Shown: one piece after another, positions 1 to 5,029 of the stretch | Position numbering within the stretch: position 1 is the stretch's first letter | Layout of the letters: every line of letters starts with the position of its first letter | Source: Clostridiales bacterium | GTDB lineage: Bacteria > Bacillota > Clostridia > Christensenellales > Christensenellaceae | Direction of reading: 5' to 3' | NCBI GenBank assembly: GCA_003343685.1 | Contig: QAKS01000058.1 | Coordinates: 1 to 6,340 of the forward strand | Length of the DNA: 6,340 bases | Program-made: the position numbers and the translations under genes | Notes under the pieces: generated by a model | Told to the model about the DNA's origin: nothing | The model's input: only the letters and a program-made list of their open reading frames with translations | Databases searched by the model: none

Positions 1-422
1 CCCTTCTGCTCTGCCGCCGCCATGACAGCGATACGTTCCTCGTTCACCTTGTCTGTATCCGCGGTGATAATTTCCCCCACCGCAAAATCACCGATCAGCT
101 GAGCCGCGCCGCCCGCATGATCGGCATGCCAATGGGTGATGACCAGCTTGTCAATTTTTTCCGCTCCCTGCTCCCGGAGGCAGTCTGCCAGCGCCCCGTA
201 GGTCGCCGCCAGCCCCGTGTCCACCACCATCGTCTCTCCGTTTTCCGCAAACAGGCAGATGGCGTCCGCATCACCCACATCCAGCACCTTTACCGTGAGC
301 GCAGGCTTTCCTTCGCCTTGCGTTTCCTGCGGCATTTCGCTGCACGCCGCAAGGCCGATCAGCGCCGCTGTACACGTCGCCAGAGCAGCTGCCTTTCTCA
401 AATATCCATGCCGTTTCTTCAT
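1..422 (-). CDS. ComEC-type metallo-beta-lactamase-fold lipoprotein (3' end outside window)
   Basis: The reading frame is open from ATG at 422 down to the left edge, giving 140 residues without a stop; the C-terminal part is missing. The N-terminus is a lipoprotein signal: basic MKKRHGYLRK, a hydrophobic run, then lipobox LAAC with the acylated Cys at 27, so the mature protein should sit on the outer face of the membrane. After a short linker comes LTVKVLDVGDADAICL (42-57), the opening strand of ComEC-like MBL domains, then VVDTG (66-70) and the metal-binding motif HWHADH (H97, H99, D101, H102) followed by AGG. Free-standing secreted proteins of this kind are common in Firmicutes; the substrate is unknown, and nuclease or phosphodiesterase activity is only a family-based guess. 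No correctly spaced Shine-Dalgarno is present (GGAG is 1 nt from ATG). It is divergent from mnmA. The fold call is strong; the function is open. Confidence 0.88.
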   Translation of the reverse strand, partial: MKKRHGYLRKAAALATCTAALIGLAACSEMPQETQGEGKPALTVKVLDVGDADAICLFAENGETMVVDTGLAATYGALADCLREQGAEKIDKLVITHWHADHAGGAAQLIGDFAVGEIITADTDKVNEERIAVMAAAEQK

Positions 423-458
423 ACTCCAAAGTATACTGGATCAGTCCGCGTTTTTCAA
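423..458 (-). promoter_or_regulatory. Promoter of the MBL lipoprotein gene, predicted leaderless
   Basis: Read on the minus strand, TTGAAA (458-453) is followed by a 17-bp spacer and TATACT (435-430), then exactly 7 nt (TTGGAGT) before the ATG at 422. A start site 6-7 nt after the -10 box falls on or next to the A of ATG, leaving no room for a 5' leader. The GGAG in the 7-nt gap would lie in the untranscribed promoter, so it cannot serve as a ribosome binding site if this promoter is used. Confidence 0.7.
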
Positions 459-494
459 TTGCCCTTTTGTAAATATTGTTTTATAATCAATACC
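459..494 (+). promoter_or_regulatory. Promoter of mnmA, predicted leaderless
   Basis: TTGCCC (459-464), a 17-bp spacer and a consensus TATAAT (482-487) lie 7 nt before the ATG at 495. The predicted start site is 494 or 495, giving a leaderless message. No purine-rich Shine-Dalgarno occurs upstream. The -35 hexamer directly abuts that of the divergent lipoprotein promoter; the junction forms the palindrome CAATTG (456-461). Two polymerases could hardly bind both sites at once. Confidence 0.72.
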
Positions 495-1601
495 ATGGAA
501 AAGAAAAAGGTTGCCGTCGGCATGAGCGGCGGCGTGGATTCCGCCGTCTCCGCCCTTCTGCTGAAGGAGCAGGGCTATGACGTGACAGGCATTTTTATGA
601 AAAACTGGGACGACTCCCGCGACAGCGAGTGCACTGCCGCAGACGATTTCTTCGACGTGCGCCGGGTTTGCGATACGTTGGACATCCCATACTACACTGT
701 CGACTTTGAGGAGGACTACTGGCAGCGCGTCTTTACTTATTTTCTGGACGAATACAAACGCGCACGGACGCCCAACCCCGATGTACTGTGCAACAGCGAG
801 ATTAAATTCAAAAGCTTTCTCGACTTCTGCATGGATACCGGCGCCCAGTTTATGGCGACGGGCCATTATGCCAGATCCGTCTTCGACGGCGACGGTTCAT
901 TCCGCCTTTTAAAAGGTCTGGATGCCGGAAAGGATCAGACTTATTTTCTCTGTATGGTCGGCGCGGACAGGCTCTCCAAAACACTTTTCCCCATCGGGCA
1001 TATGCAGAAACGGGACGTCCGCGCGCTGGCACAAAGGGCGGGCCTCCCAGTGGCGGCAAAAAAGGACTCCACCGGCATCTGCTTCATCGGCGAGCGGAAG
1101 TTCCGGGAATTTCTGAGCAGATATCTTCCCGCCCAAAAGGGAGAGATACGCACCCTTTCGGGAGAATACGTCAAAGATCACGACGGTCTCATGTATTACA
1201 CGCTGGGCCAGCGCCGCGGCCTCGATATCGGCGGATGCGGAACGGGCGAGCGCTGGTTTGTCGTCGGCAAGGACGTCCGCAGCAACGTGCTGTATGTAGA
1301 GCAGGGAGAGGACAGCCCTGCCCTCTATTCCTCCTCGCTCACCACAGGCCCTGTCAATTTTATCCGCGATCCCTTTGCCTGCCGGGAGTCCTTCCGGGCG
1401 GGCGTAAAAGTGCGTTACCGCCAGCCCGACCAGCCTGCCACCGTGACCCGCATGGAAAACGGCTGCTTACAGATCGTCTTTGACAATCCGCAGAGGGCGG
1501 TAACCCCCGGGCAGTATGCCGTGCTCTATCTGGACGATGAATGCCTCGGCGGCGGCGTGATTGAAACAATGGATGCTCCCGCCCCGTGGATTTTGGTCTG
1601 A
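495..1601 (+). CDS. mnmA: tRNA-specific 2-thiouridylase MnmA
   Basis: This enzyme adds sulfur to C2 of the wobble uridine U34 of tRNA-Lys, tRNA-Glu and tRNA-Gln, using ATP to adenylate the base and a persulfide carried by an enzyme cysteine. The product is 368 residues, the usual length. Visible motifs are the PP-loop SGGVDS (11-16), MKNWDD (35-40), PNPDVLCN with catalytic Cys99, ATGHYA (121-126), KDQTYFL (146-152) and DSTGICFIGER (191-201) with the second catalytic Cys196. TLGQRRG (236-242) leads into the C-terminal tRNA-contacting beta-barrel region. The frame is open further upstream to an ATG at 117, but homology begins at MEKKKVAVGMSGGVDS, and the upstream stretch is antisense to the lipoprotein gene, so ATG 495 is the start. 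No Shine-Dalgarno is seen; a TATAAT box lies 7 nt upstream. No cysteine desulfurase partner gene is adjacent. Confidence 0.97.
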   Translation: MEKKKVAVGMSGGVDSAVSALLLKEQGYDVTGIFMKNWDDSRDSECTAADDFFDVRRVCDTLDIPYYTVDFEEDYWQRVFTYFLDEYKRARTPNPDVLCNSEIKFKSFLDFCMDTGAQFMATGHYARSVFDGDGSFRLLKGLDAGKDQTYFLCMVGADRLSKTLFPIGHMQKRDVRALAQRAGLPVAAKKDSTGICFIGERKFREFLSRYLPAQKGEIRTLSGEYVKDHDGLMYYTLGQRRGLDIGGCGTGERWFVVGKDVRSNVLYVEQGEDSPALYSSSLTTGPVNFIRDPFACRESFRAGVKVRYRQPDQPATVTRMENGCLQIVFDNPQRAVTPGQYAVLYLDDECLGGGVIETMDAPAPWILV

Positions 1602-1658
1602 GCCCGCTCCGGATCTCCCAAAAAATGGAAATGCAACGCCTTTTTTCGCATTACAGCA

Positions 1659-1688
1659 CAAAAAGCCCTTCACAATGGGGTTATTTTG
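1659..1688 (+). other. Imperfect hairpin between mnmA and hup
   Basis: An arm at 1659-1668 (CAAAAAGCCC) can pair with 1678-1688 (GGGTTATTTTG), with one bulged A and one G-U pair, around a 9-nt loop. It sits between the mnmA stop and the hup promoter, where a terminator would be expected. However, it is followed by an A-rich run rather than a T tract, so it is not a standard intrinsic terminator. It could stabilise the mnmA 3' end or be chance. Confidence 0.3.
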
Positions 1689-1708
1689 TAAAAATTATAA
1701 AAAAAGTC

Positions 1709-1737
1709 TTGTATTTATTGAACCAATTGGTTATAAT
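1709..1737 (+). promoter_or_regulatory. Promoter of hup
   Basis: TTGTAT (1709-1714), a 17-bp spacer and consensus TATAAT (1732-1737) form a vegetative (SigA-type) promoter in an A+T-rich tract. The predicted start near 1744 leaves a leader of about 67 nt before hup. A perfect 12-bp palindrome fills the end of the spacer. Confidence 0.75.
1721..1732. promoter_or_regulatory. Perfect 12-bp palindrome in the hup promoter spacer, possible operator
   Basis: AACCAATTGGTT is a perfect inverted repeat lying between the -35 and -10 boxes of the hup promoter and ending on the first T of the -10. A repressor bound here would block polymerase. A perfect 12-bp palindrome is expected about once or twice by chance in a window this long, so only the position makes it notable. 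Confidence 0.35.
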
Positions 1738-1750
1738 CACTCTTGTACAC

Positions 1751-1783
1751 ACGAAAAAGCGCATGATTACGGGTTTTTCTCGT
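1751..1783 (+). other. Possible hairpin in the hup 5' leader
   Basis: ACGAAAAA (1751-1758) can pair with TTTTCTCGT (1775-1783), with one bulged C, around a loop of about 16 nt. It ends 10 nt before the hup Shine-Dalgarno, so it leaves that site free. The stem is mostly A-U. It may protect the 5' end of the message or be incidental; it does not match a riboswitch known to me. Confidence 0.25.
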
Positions 1784-1793
1784 AAAGATAAAT

Positions 1794-1800
1794 AAGGAGG
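1794..1800 (+). promoter_or_regulatory. Strong Shine-Dalgarno of hup
   Basis: AAGGAGG lies 10 nt before the ATG at 1811 and is a near-perfect match to the 16S rRNA tail. It fits the high expression expected of HU and shows that this organism does use Shine-Dalgarno initiation, in contrast to the starts of mnmA and rqcP. Confidence 0.85.
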
Positions 1801-1810
1801 ACATTGTTTT

Positions 1811-2083
1811 ATGAACAAGACAGAACTGATCGCTGCAATCGCCGAAAAGGCTGAACTTTCCAAGAAGGATGCTGAAAAGGCTCTGACCGGTTTCACCGAA
1901 GCCGTTACAGAAACCCTTCAGAAAGGCGACAAGGTTCAGATCGTAGGTTTTGGCACGTTCGAAGCCAGAACAAGGGCTGCCAGAAAGGGCATCAACCCTC
2001 TGACAAAGGAGCCCATCGACATCGCCGCTTCCACGGTACCCGCTTTCAAAGCCGGAAAGGCATTCAAGGATTCTGTCAAGTAA
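1811..2083 (+). CDS. hup: Nucleoid protein HU
   Basis: HU is a small, abundant, dimeric DNA-bending protein that compacts the nucleoid and assists replication, recombination and repair. The product is 90 residues, the canonical length. It has the N-terminal helices ([20 protein letters not shown]), the hinge GFGTFE (46-51), RAARKG (55-60), the DNA-inserting beta-arm tip with Asn62-Pro63, and the FKAGKAFKD tail (79-87). Codon choice (many AAG, GAA and GCT) differs in feel from the G+C-rich neighbours, as expected for a highly expressed gene. The gene has its own promoter, Shine-Dalgarno and terminator, so it is probably transcribed alone. A hup gene just before an rqcP (yabO) gene is a familiar arrangement in Clostridia. 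Confidence 0.97.
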   Translation: MNKTELIAAIAEKAELSKKDAEKALTGFTEAVTETLQKGDKVQIVGFGTFEARTRAARKGINPLTKEPIDIAASTVPAFKAGKAFKDSVK

Positions 2084-2100
2084 GTATAGACCGGTAAACG

Positions 2101-2135
2101 CCGCTTCTCCGTTCGGAGAAGCGGTTTTAGTTTGT
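2101..2135 (+). terminator. Intrinsic terminator of hup
   Basis: A perfect 10-bp stem CCGCTTCTCC / GGAGAAGCGG (2101-2110 and 2115-2124) closes a GTTC loop and is followed by TTTTAGTTTGT. It lies 17 nt after the hup stop codon. Confidence 0.93.
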
Positions 2136-2385
2136 CAAAAAACTTTTGTCCGCAATGAATTATAGAAAGCTTTGTGAAGACGTTTCCCCTTTTGCTTGCT
2201 TTTTCTGCAAATGAAACACAAGAACCTCCATTCTCTTACCGATCCGGCTTTTCCCGAGGCCGAGCGACTTTATTTCCCTGTCTGAATGGAACGTTCGTCC
2301 CGAAAACGGTTTTGGCGCAAATGCTCCTTTCGCTGTAAAGAAAAAGCCGAATACTTGGATTTTTTACACTTTCGCAACTTTTTTA
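2136..2385. other. Non-coding gap between the hup terminator and the rqcP promoter
   Basis: No convincing gene is visible on either strand. Two tiny plus-strand frames (2155-2214, 19 codons; 2211-2285, 24 codons) overlap as ATGA but lack Shine-Dalgarno sites and resemble nothing known to me. The 8-bp palindrome GAACGTTC (2289-2296) and the near-palindrome AAAACGGTTTT (2303-2313) are the only local symmetries I found. No tRNA, riboswitch or known small-RNA fold was recognised. The base composition is intermediate between the A+T-rich promoter tracts and the genes, so a decayed gene or an unannotated small RNA cannot be excluded. Confidence 0.5.
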
Positions 2386-2401
2386 TGATATAATATCGTG
2401 T
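2386..2401 (+). promoter_or_regulatory. Extended -10 promoter of the rqcP operon, predicted leaderless
   Basis: An extended -10 element TGATATAAT (2386-2394) lies exactly 7 nt before the ATG at 2402. No good -35 is found at 17 bp; TTTACA (2363-2368) is 20 bp away. The TG extension can make up for a weak -35. The predicted start site is 2400-2402, so the mRNA would begin at or next to ATG. No Shine-Dalgarno is present upstream of rqcP. Confidence 0.7.
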
Positions 2402-2650
2402 ATGAGACTGGATAAGTATTTAAAAGTAAGCAGGCTGATCAAACGGCGTACCGTTGCCGCAGGAGCCTGCGGCGGCGGCAGAGTACAGGTAAACGGCAAG
2501 GATGCCAAGCCGGGATACCGTCTGAAGGTGGGAGATATCATCACCATTGGTTTCGGCGCACGCCCTCTGTCTGTCAGGGTGAAGGAGCTGCGGGAGACCG
2601 TCGGCAAAAACGAGGCCGACTCTCTCTACGAGGTTATCGACGAGCCATGA
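2402..2650 (+). CDS. rqcP: RqcP (YabO), S4-domain ribosome quality control protein
   Basis: RqcP binds the peptidyl-tRNA-bearing 50S subunit left after a stalled ribosome splits, and works with RqcH to add a C-terminal poly-alanine tail that marks the nascent chain for degradation. The 82-residue product is almost entirely one S4 RNA-binding domain. It starts with the diagnostic [17 protein letters not shown], including basic and acidic residues conserved in the family (R2, D4, R16), then [13 protein letters not shown] (26-38) and [10 protein letters not shown] (43-52). Bacillus subtilis RqcP is very similar in length and opening sequence. The start is fixed by that conserved N-terminus. It is the first gene of a four-gene operon, and its TGA overlaps the ispDF ATG (ATGA at 2647-2650). 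The RqcH gene is not in the window. Confidence 0.95.
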   Translation: MRLDKYLKVSRLIKRRTVAAGACGGGRVQVNGKDAKPGYRLKVGDIITIGFGARPLSVRVKELRETVGKNEADSLYEVIDEP

Positions 2651-3807
2651 ACTACTGCGTCATTCCCGCCGCCGGCATTGGCACACGGATGCGGGCGGGA
2701 AAAAACAAGATGTTTCTTCACGTGGGCGGGAGACCCGTGCTTTTTCGTACCCTCGTCAACGTAGAGCGGGCGGGCTGTTTTGACTTAGTCGTCATTTCTG
2801 CGCATAAGGGCGAGGAACGGATTGTGGCGCAGCTTGCCCGTTCCGCCCTGCGGGGTACGGAGTTCCGCATCGTCACGGGCGGAACGGAACGGCAGGACAG
2901 TGTATATAACGCCCTTATGTCTATAGACACCGGCTACGGCGATATGATCGCCATTCACGACGGCGCCAGATGTCTTGCGACGCCGTCGCTCATTCGCCGC
3001 TGCGTTGAGGCAGCCCGGGAATACGGTGCGGCTGCGGCGGGGAAGCCATCCACCGATACCGTCAAATCCATAGACGGCGACGCTATCACAGGCACGATCG
3101 ACCGTCGGGGCATCGCCCTCATCGAGACGCCGCAGGTGTTCCGCGCAGATCTGATTCTTCCGGCCTATGAACAGGCCCGCCGCGACGGATTTTCCGCTAC
3201 GGACGACTGTTCTCTCGTTGAGCGCATGGGCGTCCGTCCGCGGCTTGTCCCTTCGGAAGAACCCAATATCAAAATCACTACGAAAGGCGACCTCTCTATG
3301 AGCAACGACCTTCTTTTAAGCGCGCTGCCCCGTGTGGGCACGGGCTTTGATGTACACCGCTTCGCAGATGGGCGGCGGCTCATCCTGGGTGGAGTGGAAA
3401 TCCCCTGCGAGCGGGGGCTTCTCGGTCACTCCGATGCGGACGTGCTTGCACACGCCATTATAGACGCCGTCTTCGGCGCCGCCGCACTGCCGGACATCGG
3501 GCGCGCCTTCCCCGACAACGACCCCGCTTATAAGGACGCAAACAGCATGGCTCTTTTAAAAACGGCAGTGCAGACGGCCGAAAAAGCGGGTTTTGCCATC
3601 GGCAATATTGACGCTACCGTCATTGCGCAGGCTCCCAAGCTCGCGCCCTATATCGAGGCAATGCGCGAAAACATAGCCTCTGTCTGCGGGGCGGACTTGT
3701 CTGCCGTCAGCGTGAAGGCCACCACCACCGAAAAGCTGGGCTTTACCGGCCGCGGCGAGGGTATTGCAGCGGAAGCCGCCGTCGTGTTGGCGCGGAGGAG
3801 AGCATAG
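2647..3807 (+). CDS. ispDF: Bifunctional IspD-IspF fusion of the MEP isoprenoid pathway
   Basis: The 386-residue protein carries two MEP-pathway enzymes. Residues 1 to about 225 are IspD (MEP cytidylyltransferase): PAAGIGTRM (7-15) with R14 and K21 as the likely CTP-site basic residues, GGTERQDSV (78-86), HDGAR (104-108), TPQVF (161-165), TDDCSLVE (185-192) and [10 protein letters not shown] (207-216). Residues about 229-386 are IspF (2-C-methyl-D-erythritol 2,4-cyclodiphosphate synthase): GFDVH with metal ligands D235 and H237, GHSDADV (260-266), H269 as third ligand, ALPDIG (280-285), FPDNDP (288-293) and [14 protein letters not shown] (359-372). IspE, which acts between them, is not in the window. 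Fusions are standard in alpha- and epsilon-proteobacteria; most Firmicutes keep separate genes. Start and rqcP stop overlap as ATGA, with only a distant GAGG, which suggests translational coupling. Confidence 0.97.
   Translation: MNYCVIPAAGIGTRMRAGKNKMFLHVGGRPVLFRTLVNVERAGCFDLVVISAHKGEERIVAQLARSALRGTEFRIVTGGTERQDSVYNALMSIDTGYGDMIAIHDGARCLATPSLIRRCVEAAREYGAAAAGKPSTDTVKSIDGDAITGTIDRRGIALIETPQVFRADLILPAYEQARRDGFSATDDCSLVERMGVRPRLVPSEEPNIKITTKGDLSMSNDLLLSALPRVGTGFDVHRFADGRRLILGGVEIPCERGLLGHSDADVLAHAIIDAVFGAAALPDIGRAFPDNDPAYKDANSMALLKTAVQTAEKAGFAIGNIDATVIAQAPKLAPYIEAMRENIASVCGADLSAVSVKATTTEKLGFTGRGEGIAAEAAVVLARRRA
3794..3800 (+). promoter_or_regulatory. Shine-Dalgarno deciding the start of the propeller gene
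   Basis: GGAGGAG lies 8 nt before ATG 3809, inside the end of ispDF. It selects ATG 3809 over the in-frame ATG at 3764, which lies inside the IspF coding region and has no comparable site. Confidence 0.85.
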
Positions 3808-3808
3808 C

Positions 3809-5029
3809 ATGAGAAAACGGTTCCCACTGTTAAAAAAGCAGCGCCTTGTCCGCCCGTCTCCGGTTGTCGGCTCTCCCGGCAATCCTCGGAAAGACGCGGC
3901 TCTTTTTGCCCTTAAAATTTTTATCGGCCTGATTGCCGCAGCCGCAGTGGTGCTGGCGGTAATCTTTGTCGTGATTCCTCTTGCAAACGGTGAGAGCATC
4001 GTTCCCGAAAGCGAGCCTCTTGTGGAGGCCGAATATAACGACCCGAAGGACTCCATCAAAAACGAAACCATCGGAGACATCTCCTCCTACCAGAAGGAGG
4101 CCGTCATCCAATACAATACCGAAAACGACGCCTATCTCTACGGGCACGAAATCGTCTTTTCTTCGGCGTCTGTCAAAAACGGCATATCCGTTTACGATAA
4201 GCTGGTCGTTTTCGATCTGGAAACTGAGGAAAGCGAAGAAATTCCGGTAGATCTCAAATATGAAAACATCACCCAGACGCGTCTCAACGACAACTACATT
4301 GTCTTTATAGACTCCAGCTCGGCAGGCGGCGGCCGCATCATGATGTACGACCGCAGCACCAAAGAAACGAGCGAAATCAAGTCGTTTGTATACGCGATGC
4401 CGCAGATTTCCATGTACGGCGACACCATTGCTTTCCTGCAGCAGGCAGGCAATTCTCTGGACAGGCTCTATGTGTTTGACCTCTCCACCAAAGAGAGCGC
4501 CGCATTTCAGGTGTGGCCGGACCTGCCCGCGCCTACGTCTGCGGCAGACCTTTCCGCTGCCGGGCTGACCTACGCCGTGCCTACCACCGACGACGACGTC
4601 ATTTCCTCTGTCATCTATGTGCAGCCGCTGGATGGAAGCGAGATTAAGCGGCTCGACCCGGGCAGACTGGCCTATTACCCCAAGGCAACCGGAGATTATA
4701 TTGCCTTTCAGGCCTCTACATCGGGGCCTCCCACCGATCTTTACCTCAGCAAAAATCTTGAAATGCCCCGTGTTATCGCCACAAATGTTACTAACTTTGA
4801 CGTAGGAGACGGTTTTATCGCCTACACCAAAGAAGGAACGCTCTATATTTACTTTCTCGAGACGAGCGAAACCAAACAGCTTAACTCACTGGTTTCTCAC
4901 GCTCTGCTGTCCAACGTGGATCGCACCAGGGTTTGCTGGTATGACGTGACCGGCGGCTTTGGCAATCTGGACATCATTAAATATGCCGATATTGCAGAGG
5001 AACTCAACAGCGCGGAGGACGACCGGTAA
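3809..5029 (+). CDS. Membrane-anchored predicted beta-propeller protein, unknown function
   Basis: I do not recognise a named family. The product is 406 residues: a basic N-terminal cytoplasmic tail of about 30 residues, one hydrophobic segment (about 32-58), then a polar, acidic domain expected outside the membrane. That domain repeats a pattern of roughly 36-49 residues, with strands beginning near 109, 158, 201, 249, 292, 331 and 367. Typical units are YGHEIVFSS, LNDNYIVFID, YGDTIAFLQ, TGDYIAFQA and VGDGFIAYT, often followed by a strand such as KLVVFDLETEES or RLYVFDLSTKES. Seven units suggest a seven-bladed TolB/WD40-like propeller, perhaps a binding scaffold. No catalytic motif is seen. 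The ATG is 1 nt after the ispDF stop with GGAGGAG upstream; its TAA overlaps the radA start by one base. An extracytoplasmic protein between an isoprenoid enzyme and a DNA repair gene has no obvious shared role. Confidence 0.85.
   Translation: MRKRFPLLKKQRLVRPSPVVGSPGNPRKDAALFALKIFIGLIAAAAVVLAVIFVVIPLANGESIVPESEPLVEAEYNDPKDSIKNETIGDISSYQKEAVIQYNTENDAYLYGHEIVFSSASVKNGISVYDKLVVFDLETEESEEIPVDLKYENITQTRLNDNYIVFIDSSSAGGGRIMMYDRSTKETSEIKSFVYAMPQISMYGDTIAFLQQAGNSLDRLYVFDLSTKESAAFQVWPDLPAPTSAADLSAAGLTYAVPTTDDDVISSVIYVQPLDGSEIKRLDPGRLAYYPKATGDYIAFQASTSGPPTDLYLSKNLEMPRVIATNVTNFDVGDGFIAYTKEGTLYIYFLETSETKQLNSLVSHALLSNVDRTRVCWYDVTGGFGNLDIIKYADIAEELNSAEDDR
5014..5018 (+). promoter_or_regulatory. Shine-Dalgarno of radA
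   Basis: GGAGG lies 10 nt before ATG 5029, within the last codons of the propeller gene. Together with the TAATG stop/start overlap it fixes the radA start. Confidence 0.8.

Noticed and set aside
423..429. GGAG before the lipoprotein ATG as a Shine-Dalgarno
   Set aside because: It is only 1 nt from the start codon, and it lies between the -10 box and the predicted start site, so it would not be transcribed from that promoter.
117..494. In-frame N-terminal extension of MnmA beginning at ATG 117
   Set aside because: MnmA homology starts at MEKKKVAVGMSGGVDS (ATG 495), and the extension is antisense to the signal peptide and MBL domain of the divergent lipoprotein gene.
1630..1652. Possible mnmA terminator formed by AATGC and GCATT around a T run
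   Set aside because: The stem is only 5 bp, the T run is in the loop rather than after the stem, and no T tract follows.
1561..1795. Plus-strand open frames spanning the mnmA end and the hup promoter region
   Set aside because: They overlap mnmA in other frames, lack ribosome binding sites, and run through the hup promoter with low-complexity A+T-rich translation.
1744..1810. Riboswitch or ribosomal-protein-type leader before hup
   Set aside because: The leader is only about 67 nt with one weak A-U hairpin, no terminator-like alternative fold and a free Shine-Dalgarno.
2155..2285. Two micro-ORFs of 19 and 24 codons overlapping as ATGA
   Set aside because: Neither has a Shine-Dalgarno or a promoter at leaderless spacing, and frames this short are expected by chance.
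3764..3808. Upstream in-frame start for the propeller gene at ATG 3764
   Set aside because: It lies inside the conserved IspF C-terminus and has no ribosome binding site; ATG 3809 has GGAGGAG at 8 nt and begins a basic N-terminus before the membrane segment.
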